Positions 30,131-37,249 of a stretch of DNA of 37,249 nucleotides are shown piece by piece; position 1 is the stretch's first letter, and the number at the start of each line of letters is the position of its first letter. Source of the DNA: Thermofilaceae archaeon (GTDB taxonomy: Archaea > Thermoproteota > Thermoprotei > Thermofilales > Thermofilaceae); assembly GCA_027027675.1 (NCBI GenBank), contig JALVKT010000078.1, forward strand, positions 1 through 37,249, read 5' to 3'. The notes beneath the pieces are model-generated. The model had not been told where the DNA came from, ran no database searches, and saw only the letters and a program-made list of their open reading frames with translations. The translations under genes and the position numbers were made by a program.

Positions 30131-30640
30131 ATGCCCCTTAGACCCGGTAAATGCTACAGACATTTTGGAACGCCACCCTATACCAGGCTCGAATACATAA
30201 AGAGCAGGCCACCAGTGCTCGTACCCAAGTTCGACCTCGGCAACTCTAGGGGCAACTTCCCCGTCACAGTTAAGCTTGTGGTTACAAGGGCGGGACAGAT
30301 AAGGGCGAACGCCCTCGAAGCGGCGAGGCAGCACGCAAACAAGTACATGGCTAGAAAGGTTGGAGAACAAAACTACTTTATGCGCATAGTAACCTATCCC
30401 CACCACATCCTAAGGGAAAACAAGATGATGGCAATGGCGGGCGCCGACCGTCTCCAGGACGGCATGAGGCTCTCCTTCGGGACACCTATTGGCAGGGCCG
30501 CCCGCGTTAGGAAGGGACAGGTGGTTATCTACATTAAGGTTAGGCCCCAGCACATCGAGGTTGCTAAGGAGGCTCTGAGGAGAGCTGCCTCGAAGCTCTC
30601 CCTTCCGGCGAGGATAATCATAGAAGAGGAGAATAATTAA
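30131..30640 (+). CDS. rpl10e: Large ribosomal subunit protein uL16 (archaeal L10e)
   Basis: 169 aa. MPLRPGKCYRHFGTPPYTR, NFPVTVKLVVTRAGQIRANALEAAR, MRIVTYPHHILRENKMMAMAGADRLQDGMR in successive blocks and RKGQVVIYIKV are diagnostic. Sits near the peptidyl-transferase centre. ATG start; monocistronic-looking with its own TATA box. Confidence 0.97.
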   Translation: MPLRPGKCYRHFGTPPYTRLEYIKSRPPVLVPKFDLGNSRGNFPVTVKLVVTRAGQIRANALEAARQHANKYMARKVGEQNYFMRIVTYPHHILRENKMMAMAGADRLQDGMRLSFGTPIGRAARVRKGQVVIYIKVRPQHIEVAKEALRRAASKLSLPARIIIEEENN

Positions 30641-30714
30641 CCACCTTAATTTTATAGTCAAACTATTTATCCGGAGAGAGCCACATTATGCGTAGCACTA
30701 TTATAGGGGGTTAT

Positions 30715-31425
30715 ATGAAGGAGCTGCACACCAGGCGCATAGAGGCTGCCATTGATGTGTGGAGTAAAATACTTCGGGGCGAGATAAGTTCCAGGGAGCA
30801 ACTGGTAGACTACGTGGAGCGGCTATACAGTATAAACGGGATAGAGCCTATACGGGGGAAGACGAAGATAAATATCTTCGACAAAGAGCTTGCAACAGTC
30901 TACCTTGTCGGCCGTTACGGTTTAGGCCTAGACGACGAGGAATTCGCCAAGTATTCAGGGCTTTTCCCCATAGAGCTGCACGCCGAAAAGGTTATCGAAA
31001 AAGTGCTTGAAGGCGCGGATCCCAGGAGTGCCATGGAGGAAGAGTATGGAGAGATCGACGAGAACCTTGTTTTCCGGGTTTTAAGGCTGGCTATGACGGC
31101 GGTGCTGCTGGGGTTCATGAGGGAAGAAGAATTTATTAGAGTTCTCGAGAGGTTCGAGGAAACCTTTGATGAGTATAAGAGGAAAATACAGGGGTTCAAG
31201 AGGTTCTACATAGCTTTCCGGGTAGCGGAGGAGGTGGCCGCCAGCCGCATCAGGAATCGCATAGAGAAGGAGGCCTTTAAACACGCGCTCTGCCTGAGGC
31301 TAAAAGCTGAAAAGGTCGCTCCGCCCGACTGGCTTGTACGTGAAATAGCGATAAACGTCCTAGGAGCCCCAGAGTATAGGGTAAACGACGCGTTAAGGAC
31401 TAATGGAGTTGAAGCTAGAATATAA
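30715..31425 (+). CDS. DUF2192-like crenarchaeal protein
   Basis: 236 aa from ATG 30715, behind an AGGGGG site and about 48 nt after TATTTATCC; ATG 30688 would add nine residues but lies at the predicted transcript start. All-helical: RRIEAAIDVWSKILRGEIS, INGIEPIRGKTKINIFDKEL (conserved block), LVGRYGLGLDDEEFAKYSG. I believe this is DUF2192, known mainly from crenarchaea; no function known. Placed between two ribosomal protein genes. Confidence 0.75.
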   Translation: MKELHTRRIEAAIDVWSKILRGEISSREQLVDYVERLYSINGIEPIRGKTKINIFDKELATVYLVGRYGLGLDDEEFAKYSGLFPIELHAEKVIEKVLEGADPRSAMEEEYGEIDENLVFRVLRLAMTAVLLGFMREEEFIRVLERFEETFDEYKRKIQGFKRFYIAFRVAEEVAASRIRNRIEKEAFKHALCLRLKAEKVAPPDWLVREIAINVLGAPEYRVNDALRTNGVEARI

Positions 31426-31476
31426 CCTTGGGAAACCTATTTTAGATGGGCCCTCAGCCTAATCCTAGGTCATCTT

Positions 31477-31770
31477 ATGCCTAAGAAGAGAAAGAGCAGG
31501 GGAAGACATAAGGGTGGGAAAGGTAAGGAGGATCTCGTCCAGTGCGACGAGTGCGGAGCTCTAATACCGCGCTCCAAGGCAATCAAAATTACAAAGCCGG
31601 TAATTCCCATAGACTACCAGCTGGCAAGGGAGCTCCGGCAGAAGGGCGCGGTGATACCACAGTACTATGTCACAAAGTATCTCTGCGTTAAGTGTGCCAT
31701 ACACAGGGGGATAGTGAAGATAAGGGCCGAAGATGAACGCAAAAAGATACCTAGACAGTATAGGTTCTAA
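31477..31770 (+). CDS. rps26e: Small ribosomal subunit protein eS26
   Basis: 97 aa. VQCDECGALIPRSKAIK and YLCVKCAIHRGIVKIR hold the C-x2-C / C-x2-C zinc site of eS26, preceded by a basic N-terminus (PKKRKSRGRHKGGKG). Binds near the mRNA exit site. Among archaea it is characteristic of Crenarchaeota and relatives. ATG 31477 behind AGGT; TATA-like CTATTTTAGA about 35 nt upstream. Confidence 0.96.
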   Translation: MPKKRKSRGRHKGGKGKEDLVQCDECGALIPRSKAIKITKPVIPIDYQLARELRQKGAVIPQYYVTKYLCVKCAIHRGIVKIRAEDERKKIPRQYRF

Positions 31771-32344
31771 GTATAAACGGGTTTTTATCATCTATTCTTC
31801 AACTGGAGCCACAGAGCCCGTTTTTACAGAAAAGACTCTGGCAACGCTCGGCGGAAGAATGGATGTAGTGGCGCGTACAGCGTTTTACGCGTTACATGAT
31901 GTAAAGCCGTGCCGGCCAGACACGCTGTTTATAGCGCACCTTGAAGGGCAGCCCTCGCCCCCCAGGCAGGTATACATAGACTGTAACTCCTCAGCGAAGA
32001 TGCCCATTGGAGAAAGGGACATGGGGAGGCTTCTGAGAACCCTTCTTGAATCCCAGGAAAGCCGCTCTACCTTCACAGGTCTGATAGACCGTCTACGGCG
32101 AAAAACCGCTGTTTATACATTACATGAAAGTGGAGAAGACATAGAGCGTGCGTTAAAACACCCAAGCCTGCCGGCAGCATTCATACTAGGCGACCAAAAA
32201 GGGTTTCCCCGGATCTATGAGGACTATCTCCTCAGATACACGGCTCCTATAAGTATAGGCCCCCGCCCCTACTTAGCAAGCCATGTTGCAGCATTCGTCA
32301 ACGAGTGGCTGGATTCAAGTTTACGTCTTCTTTCTTCGGAATAA
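31733..32344 (+). CDS. trmY: tRNA (pseudouridine54-N1)-methyltransferase TrmY
   Basis: 203 aa, SPOUT (DUF358) fold. GGRMDVVARTAFYALHDVK near the N-terminus, KMPIGERDMGRLLRTLLES in the middle, and the knot region AAFILGDQKGFPRIYEDYLL and ISIGPRPYLASHVAAFVNEW. TrmY makes m1-pseudouridine at position 54 of archaeal tRNAs. ATG 31733 lies inside rps26e (38-nt overlap). The last 47 bases overlap the opposing HTH/NrdD-like gene. Confidence 0.9.
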   Translation: MNAKRYLDSIGSKYKRVFIIYSSTGATEPVFTEKTLATLGGRMDVVARTAFYALHDVKPCRPDTLFIAHLEGQPSPPRQVYIDCNSSAKMPIGERDMGRLLRTLLESQESRSTFTGLIDRLRRKTAVYTLHESGEDIERALKHPSLPAAFILGDQKGFPRIYEDYLLRYTAPISIGPRPYLASHVAAFVNEWLDSSLRLLSSE

Positions 32345-34217
32345 ATGGGGGTCTCATCCTGTACTCTTCCCGCATATACTTATCAACGAGAGGGGAAGTC
32401 TCCTCTAAATATCGCGGCAGAGGCCTAATCATAGCAGCTAAACGCCTAGAATAGCATCTCGTACACACATCGCTGAGGTGAGAAGACGTGTATCCACAGG
32501 TAAGGCAGGTCTTGAGTTTTCCAAGCGAAAACGTGTACGTTTTTACGCCAGCTTCTTCAAGCATTTTAGCGGCTGTTGTAACCTCGTACACAGAGGTTTT
32601 CTGGCTGAGTTTGATCTCCGCCGCGCTTAGGGATTCTCCGGGAAAAAGTGACTGGATTTTTCCTTCTTTCTCCGCGTAGAACTCTAGGTCGCCTGTGTTG
32701 AAGGATACGGGAGAGAACATGTTAACATGAACGTGAAGCGGTATACGAGTAGGAGTGTTCAAGACGGCTGAAGCCCTGTTAAAGGGGTGTAGCGGTGCGA
32801 AAAAGACGCGACGAACTTGGACGTCACTTATATCTCTCGTTAATTCCCGCCATATATCTAAGATTTTCTCTAAAAGAATCCTATATGTGTACAAGCGAGA
32901 TCTTTTGTCATTTAACAAGTCAATATAGACCTCCATAGATGAAATATACATGGCCTCAACTCCGACATAAGACAATTGGACAGCCTCTACAGGCGACTTC
33001 AACCTTAAAGCTCCAAGTAAGTGTTTTGTTTTAGCGAGGCGGCTGCGAAGAACGTTTTTCTCAAGGTCTCCGAGAACCTGGTTCACGTATTCATCCGGCT
33101 TCATGCCGTAAAGATGCTGGCGAAGATAGAGTGAAGGGAGTAGAACGCTAAAAGATGCGTGGAGAACCTCTTCTTCGCCGGACTTTATGGCGTAGTTGAG
33201 AAGAGAGGGAAAAGTGTTGCTTGAGGTTATGATGACGGAGAAGCCCTTGTTTATAAGCGGGGTAATAGTGTAAAGCATCGCCTGGTCGCTAGATAGAGGC
33301 CGCCGCGTCTTCACCACAAATAACGTGTTGTGAAAACTATCTCGGGGAACCTTGTTTCTTATACTCTCCAACGCCCCTTCGCGATTAAGTACCACTGTGA
33401 GAGGAACACTTTTTTCGAGAAACTCTACAATTTCTAGCAGGTTGCTTGGAGGAGAAGAATACTCGAGGACAAGTTCAGAAATCTTCTCGCTTTCCCTAGA
33501 AACTCTTTTTACGTCTTCCACTGAGGGGTCTATGAGATGAACTAGAAGGAAGCCTCGTGGAAACATTTTAAAAAAGAACATGTTCTGGGAAAAAACGTTT
33601 AACAGTCCTCCCTTTTCCAGAAGAGAAACTGTATACCGCTGGATGATTCTCTCACGTTCCACGAACGAGTCAAAGCCATGCTTTTTGCCTATCCATATTG
33701 AGTAGGAGAACTGCTCACTTAACCATCCCTTATCCTCGACTTCGGCAATCAAGTGCAATAGTAGCCGGTCTTTAAGTATCACACTCTCTTCCATAGACGA
33801 AAATTTTTCGATAAGCTTAGAGACGAGCCTCTGTCTCTTCGAATGCGGCATCGAGGCTGACGCTACCTCTGAGAGTATGCGTGTTAAATAACTGCTCATA
33901 TCTTCACTGTACAGGTTTTCATGTAGTACTCGTACTCGTGTGCCGCCGAGAAGTATGTATTTTGAATTTAACAGTATTTTATATAGTAGCAGGCCACGTT
34001 GTGTCAAAAAATATTTGCCTCGTTCATCTTGTTCTACGACGCCGTCTTCTCTCAATTTTTTAAGGTGATTTGACAGGAGCGACGAATATACGGTATCCCC
34101 AAGTTCATCCATAATTTCCTTGAATGACAACTTTTTATCCGGGCCTAAAATCTCGACAATCCTCATCTTAATGGAGTTTCGCAGTATATTGAAAGCCCAG
34201 AGCGCTTCGTCAGACAT
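32298..34217 (-). CDS. Winged helix fused to a degenerate anaerobic ribonucleotide reductase (NrdD-like) domain
   Basis: 639 aa. Residues 1-80 are an ArsR-like winged helix (FNILRNSIKMRIVEILGP, SSLLSNHLKKLREDGVVEQD). The large remainder resembles a glycyl-radical-enzyme barrel: TKHLLGALRLKSPVEAVQLS, LNDKRSRLYTYRILLEKIL, then a C-terminal zinc ribbon CLTCGY...CTRC. NrdD enzymes follow this ribbon with R-x-x-G-Y-L, whose Gly carries the radical; here the segment is RPLPRYL, with Arg in place of Gly (about residue 602), then YMREEYRMR like the NrdD tail. It is probably a non-catalytic nucleotide-sensing transcription factor (inference). ATG 34217. Confidence 0.6.
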   Translation of the reverse strand: MSDEALWAFNILRNSIKMRIVEILGPDKKLSFKEIMDELGDTVYSSLLSNHLKKLREDGVVEQDERGKYFLTQRGLLLYKILLNSKYILLGGTRVRVLHENLYSEDMSSYLTRILSEVASASMPHSKRQRLVSKLIEKFSSMEESVILKDRLLLHLIAEVEDKGWLSEQFSYSIWIGKKHGFDSFVERERIIQRYTVSLLEKGGLLNVFSQNMFFFKMFPRGFLLVHLIDPSVEDVKRVSRESEKISELVLEYSSPPSNLLEIVEFLEKSVPLTVVLNREGALESIRNKVPRDSFHNTLFVVKTRRPLSSDQAMLYTITPLINKGFSVIITSSNTFPSLLNYAIKSGEEEVLHASFSVLLPSLYLRQHLYGMKPDEYVNQVLGDLEKNVLRSRLAKTKHLLGALRLKSPVEAVQLSYVGVEAMYISSMEVYIDLLNDKRSRLYTYRILLEKILDIWRELTRDISDVQVRRVFFAPLHPFNRASAVLNTPTRIPLHVHVNMFSPVSFNTGDLEFYAEKEGKIQSLFPGESLSAAEIKLSQKTSVYEVTTAAKMLEEAGVKTYTFSLGKLKTCLTCGYTSSHLSDVCTRCYSRRLAAMIRPLPRYLEETSPLVDKYMREEYRMRPPFIPKKEDVNLNPATR

Positions 34218-34350
34218 GAGTCAACCATTTTGTCCCGTAGATGGTTGATATGCTCTGCGGTTTTCTCTAGCCGCGCCTCTACAGATGTATTACGAGAGTA
34301 CAGTTATTTTCACACATCTTAGGGAAGAAAGCCTCTAAAATGTATAGTTA

Positions 34351-34722
34351 ATGGAAAATGTTTCAAACATGCAGAAGAGGAATGTGTATAGGAATTATGA
34401 CACTTTCAGAGCCCTAATAATATCTACGCTGGCCGAGATGATACAAAGAACCAAGGGGAACATGCTCACCTTCAACTCAAAAAAGGTGGCCATACTCGCC
34501 GACATAGACACGCACCCCGTCATACTCACGCTCGTAAAAGACGTGCTCGAAGACCTTAGGCGTAGAGGATACATAAACTACATGGGCCGCTCCAAACACG
34601 GGGTAAAATACGTTGTGAATAGTAGGAGCCCCCTCTGGAAGGCAGCAAAAGAGGGAGGAATAGAATCCGTTGCGAGGCTCCTCCAACTCGGCGAGGCCGT
34701 GGCAAAACTTAAGGTTTCTTAA
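34351..34722 (+). CDS. Small winged-helix-type protein, unknown
   Basis: 123 aa (ATG 34369 gives 117). Helical with a winged-helix look: FRALIISTLAEMIQRTKGNM, VILTLVKDVLEDLRRRGYIN and a wing YMGRSKHGVKYVVNSR. Conserved-looking but unnamed; likely DNA or RNA binding. Divergent from the HTH/NrdD-like gene across 133 bp and followed 14 bases later by another small gene. Confidence 0.72.
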   Translation: MENVSNMQKRNVYRNYDTFRALIISTLAEMIQRTKGNMLTFNSKKVAILADIDTHPVILTLVKDVLEDLRRRGYINYMGRSKHGVKYVVNSRSPLWKAAKEGGIESVARLLQLGEAVAKLKVS

Positions 34723-34736
34723 CGGCTCTTCAACCC

Positions 34737-35057
34737 GTGGATATTAGGGCGCTTCTACGCAGGCTCTGCGCTATCGCCGTAAAGGAAAACCTTGAGTGTC
34801 CCACGGTTACAAAGGTTTACATTTACAAGTCGTCAACGAGGATAAGAGGAGGCTGGGTCAAGATCCTGGAAGGCGTTTATATAGAACCGGTGACCGAGAG
34901 CCTCGCGGTTAAAGACGCCACTCCCGACATGCTGATCTTCAGGTTAACGGCAGGCTACATGGCCCTTGCATACTATAAAACCTACGGCAGACTTGATGCC
35001 AAGCGCGCAGAGAGCCTGGCGCGCCGCTACTACTTTAAACTCCTAGTAGGAGGGTAA
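34737..35057 (+). CDS. Unknown small protein upstream of the THUMP methyltransferase
   Basis: 106 aa, GTG start. VTKVYIYKSSTRIRGGWVKI, then PDMLIFRLTAGYMALAYYKT and a basic tail AESLARRYYFKLLVGG. No family recognised. Four bases before the next gene, so translationally linked; a tRNA-related role is possible from context only. Confidence 0.72.
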   Translation: MDIRALLRRLCAIAVKENLECPTVTKVYIYKSSTRIRGGWVKILEGVYIEPVTESLAVKDATPDMLIFRLTAGYMALAYYKTYGRLDAKRAESLARRYYFKLLVGG

Positions 35058-35061
35058 GCAG

Positions 35062-36063
35062 ATGCCCCTCTACGCTAATGAGTGGATAGAGTTGACGACA
35101 GTGCCGGGCCTGGAAGAGCTTCTCTACCTAGAAGCTAGGGAAAAACTAGGCGTCACAGGGGGGAGAGTTAGAAGACTCGGCGGCCGCGTCTATACGCCAT
35201 GTAGGGGATGCATAGGAAGGGTTAGACGGCTAACCCTGGCCGAGCATGCAACGATTTTATTCTCGGAAGACTCTAGCCTAAGAAAAGCGGTCAGCGACGC
35301 CATGTATTTAATACGACAATACGTTGAGGGGCTCTCCACATTTTCCGTGCACGCTGAGAGGATAACTAAAGAGTTACCAGCAACTTCCGTGGACATAGCC
35401 TCCGAGGCGGGGCGAATTATAAGCGAGGCGACAGGTCTCAACGTTTCACTGGACAGCCCCGACATAGTGTTCCACGTGGAGTACGAAGCAGGCACTTACA
35501 GGGTAGGCGTCAGGTTAACGCCCCACAGAGGTCTTAGAGACAGGCCCTACAGGCTCTACGTACATCCATCGGCGCTTAACCCCATATTGGCCGCCGCCAT
35601 GTGTAGGCTCGCCGGAGCAAGCAGCATCTATGACCCCTACTGTGGCAGCGGCACAATACCTATCGAGTGCGCCCTAGGCGGGTCCTGGAAGGCTGTGGGG
35701 AGCGACGTGGTAAGCCGCCACATAATGGGGGCAAAGGTAAACGCGTCACTTGCAGGAGTTCGCGAAAAGACGGAGTTCTTCGTCGCAGAGGCCACGCGTA
35801 TAGGGGTCACGGCCACGGGCGTGGAGGCAATAGTGACTAATCCTCCCTTTGGCGTTAGGGAGAAAGCGTGGGGTGGGCTCCGGAAAACCTACAGGTCAAT
35901 ATTTAGGGTCGCAGATGATGCTGGAGCGGGCAAAGTGGTGGTTCTCACCAGTAAAAGCCTCTTATTGAAAAGGTCTGCCCCGGAAAACTACGTACTCGAG
36001 AAGAAGATACACATTATAGAGGGTGGGCTCCACGCGTACGTCCACGTGTATCGCAACTACTGA
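35062..36063 (+). CDS. THUMP-domain RNA methyltransferase (Trm14/RlmK-like, UPF0020)
   Basis: 333 aa. N-terminal ferredoxin-like/THUMP part (about 8-150: TTVPGLEELLYLEAREKLG; GTYRVGVRLTPHRGLRDRPYR at the junction), then a Rossmann domain: IYDPYCGSGTIPIECAL (SAM motif I), VGSDVVSRHIMGAKVNA, and TNPPFGVREK, the NPPF catalytic motif of N2-guanine methyltransferases. Archaeal Trm14 makes m2G6 in tRNA; the exact target is inferred. ATG 35062. Stop overlaps the pelA stop by 7 nt on the other strand. Confidence 0.88.
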   Translation: MPLYANEWIELTTVPGLEELLYLEAREKLGVTGGRVRRLGGRVYTPCRGCIGRVRRLTLAEHATILFSEDSSLRKAVSDAMYLIRQYVEGLSTFSVHAERITKELPATSVDIASEAGRIISEATGLNVSLDSPDIVFHVEYEAGTYRVGVRLTPHRGLRDRPYRLYVHPSALNPILAAAMCRLAGASSIYDPYCGSGTIPIECALGGSWKAVGSDVVSRHIMGAKVNASLAGVREKTEFFVAEATRIGVTATGVEAIVTNPPFGVREKAWGGLRKTYRSIFRVADDAGAGKVVVLTSKSLLLKRSAPENYVLEKKIHIIEGGLHAYVHVYRNY

Positions 36064-37142
36064 TTTTCAAGCGGAAAATATAGTTCAGCCACAGCTTTAC
36101 CCATCCTCTTAAGCTTCTCCCCAGCCTCACTGTTTCCTGGGACGAGAACTATATTCCCGGAATGCCTGTAAACATTGTCAAGTAGCGTCAGAACACGATC
36201 CGAGAGTTCCTCGTCAAACAGAGCATCATCCACGAGTAAAAGCTTCTTAACAGCCCCCCACTCCGCAGCCCTAAAAGCCTCTTCCAAGCCCACGGCGACC
36301 TTTCTGTCACCCCTGGCGAGCCTCGCCAAGAGCTCATCGATGTTTTCCTGCTCAAACTCCCTTCTAACCTCGCTGAAGAGGCTACGCATGTCATCCCTAC
36401 GCGTAAGCTCGTAGATCCCCGCCTCGCCGCCCTCGTACACCTTCACATACCTAATTCTACCCTTAACGCCGAGCCTCGACATAACATCCTCGAGAATTCT
36501 CTTCAAATGTTCCGGAGCCGCAACCACTACAGTCTCATAGTCCTCTAACCGGTACTGCTCAAAAATCCTCTCCAACACTTTCCTTAACGAGGGCTCCACT
36601 CTCTCCCTAATACTCTTCTCCTCTCTCCTACGGGAAGTCGAGAGACGAGCTACTCCACGCACATCAATACCTATAGGCGACACCACACCCACAGCGACCT
36701 CGTCCTCGCCCACCGAGAGGAGAAGCACACGCCTATAATTCGTCGCAGCCCGCCTCAAAAGCTCCTCCTCAAAACTCGTGAGAGGACGCCTCTTAACAAT
36801 TCTGACCCTGTCGCCAACTCGCACAACAAGCGTGTGAAAAGACCCTTTAGCGTGCAAATACTCCGGAGCGTCCACCACCCGCCCAGTAAGCCTGAGGGAA
36901 TTCGAAAACCTATGGTAGCTCTTCTTCTCAACCTCTATCCCCATGTAGACCTTTACCCTCTCCCCCTTCTCCGAGCCCTCCTCCCTATCAATCCTCAGCT
37001 GCCTCGTAGTATACCCGTATACCACGTCGCCCCTCTCAACTATCAGCGACAAATAGTACAGGTCCTCGGGAGCCTCAACCAGAACTTCCAGGGAATTATT
37101 CTTCTCCACCCTCTCCAGCACTCTCACGCCACAACACCTCAT
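36057..37142 (-). CDS. pelA: Pelota, ribosome rescue factor (aPelota)
   Basis: 361 aa from ATG 37142; sequence upstream in frame is not Pelota-like. Domain 1 (Sm-like, about 1-130: EKNNSLEVLVEAPEDLYYLSLIVERGDVVYGYTTR in blocks), domain 2 eRF1-like without GGQ (VGVVSPIGIDVRG), domain 3 (AVGLEEAFRAAEWGAVKKLLLVDDALF). It binds the A site of stalled ribosomes with aEF1alpha/ABCE1 and, in archaea, also stands in release reactions. The start lies inside the end of an upstream partial gene. Confidence 0.95.
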   Translation of the reverse strand: MRCCGVRVLERVEKNNSLEVLVEAPEDLYYLSLIVERGDVVYGYTTRQLRIDREEGSEKGERVKVYMGIEVEKKSYHRFSNSLRLTGRVVDAPEYLHAKGSFHTLVVRVGDRVRIVKRRPLTSFEEELLRRAATNYRRVLLLSVGEDEVAVGVVSPIGIDVRGVARLSTSRRREEKSIRERVEPSLRKVLERIFEQYRLEDYETVVVAAPEHLKRILEDVMSRLGVKGRIRYVKVYEGGEAGIYELTRRDDMRSLFSEVRREFEQENIDELLARLARGDRKVAVGLEEAFRAAEWGAVKKLLLVDDALFDEELSDRVLTLLDNVYRHSGNIVLVPGNSEAGEKLKRMGKAVAELYFPLENQ

Positions 37143-37249
37143 ATAGGCGGAGCGCGTTCTCCACCTCTGAAAGCACCTTCGCAGTAACCCACCATGCATC
37201 TAAAGGGAAAGGCGCTATAGAAACCCTAACCCCCCTCAACGCGGAGACC
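37096..37249 (-). CDS. Partial unknown CDS, C-terminal end, overlapping pelA start
   Basis: An open frame enters from the right edge and ends at TAA 37096-37098: about 50 residues including RVSIAPFPLDAWWVTAKVL and SEVENALRLYEVLWRESAGE. It looks like genuine protein (aromatic core, amphipathic helix), and its end overlaps the first 47 bases of pelA. No family recognised. Low confidence because only the tail is visible. Confidence 0.4.
   Translation of the reverse strand, partial: VSALRGVRVSIAPFPLDAWWVTAKVLSEVENALRLYEVLWRESAGEGGEE

Noticed and set aside
1-37249. CRISPR arrays, insertion sequences or prophage
   Set aside because: I saw no regularly spaced direct repeats, transposase or phage genes; the content is almost wholly conserved chromosomal genes.

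Overview
The window reads as chromosomal DNA of a hyperthermophilic crenarchaeon (Thermoproteota). Every protein family is archaeal. Eukaryote-like ribosomal proteins restricted to or typical of this phylum are present (eL20/LX, eL31, eL39, eS19, eS26). Starts are often GTG or TTG with GGTG-type Shine-Dalgarno sites, or leaderless behind TATA boxes. tRNA genes carry bulge-helix-bulge introns and encode CCA. A crenactin/arcadin cytoskeleton cluster points to the Thermoproteales/Thermofilales side of the phylum; a Thermofilum-like organism is my guess, not something I can prove.

Left block (1-6.3 kb, minus strand) is a translation/secretion superoperon: eS19, a PDCD5-type DNA-binding protein, eL39, eL31, aIF6, eL20, prefoldin alpha, FtsY, ornithine carbamoyltransferase, SecE, Spt5, and a UbiD-family decarboxylase running off the window edge. 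From a divergent promoter, TrmI (tRNA m1A methyltransferase) and the KH protein Dim2/Pno1 run rightward, followed by an intron-containing tRNA-Leu(CAA) on the opposite strand and a small Cas2-like protein. Next come a class III aminotransferase (minus) and a four-gene 2-oxoacid:ferredoxin oxidoreductase operon (gamma-delta-alpha-beta), whose gamma subunit appears to start at an AUC codon. A DUF2070 membrane protein overlaps the end of the beta gene. eIF1A and Rio1 kinase are convergent.

From 15.3 to 17.7 kb a MinD/ParA-like ATPase, a small coiled-coil protein and a VirB11-like secretion ATPase form an unassigned module, followed by a tRNA(CAT) with two introns. From 17.9 to 21.4 kb I see what looks like a chromosomal replication origin. 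An AT-rich 430-bp gap carries inverted Orc1/Cdc6 origin recognition boxes. It is flanked by a small winged-helix gene and by the PIN-domain Holliday-junction ATPase PINA. Further out lie an HTH-CBS regulator and Alba, each with a near-identical 21-bp palindromic site nearby.

From 21.4 to 26.9 kb is the actin cytoskeleton cluster: crenactin, arcadin-2-like, arcadin-3-like and the SMC/Rad50-like arcadin-4, plus a ribbon-helix-helix protein and two divergent unknown genes. A KaiC-like ATPase follows. From 27.9 to 32.3 kb is a plus-strand RNA/ribosome block: DUF424, NMD3, a TrmJ-like methyltransferase, uL16 (L10e), DUF2192, eS26 and TrmY. Opposite it, a 639-residue protein fuses a winged helix to what looks like a degenerate anaerobic ribonucleotide reductase lacking the glycyl-radical glycine. 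The window ends with two small unknown genes, a THUMP-domain methyltransferase (Trm14-like), and Pelota on the minus strand, whose start overlaps the tail of a further partial gene.
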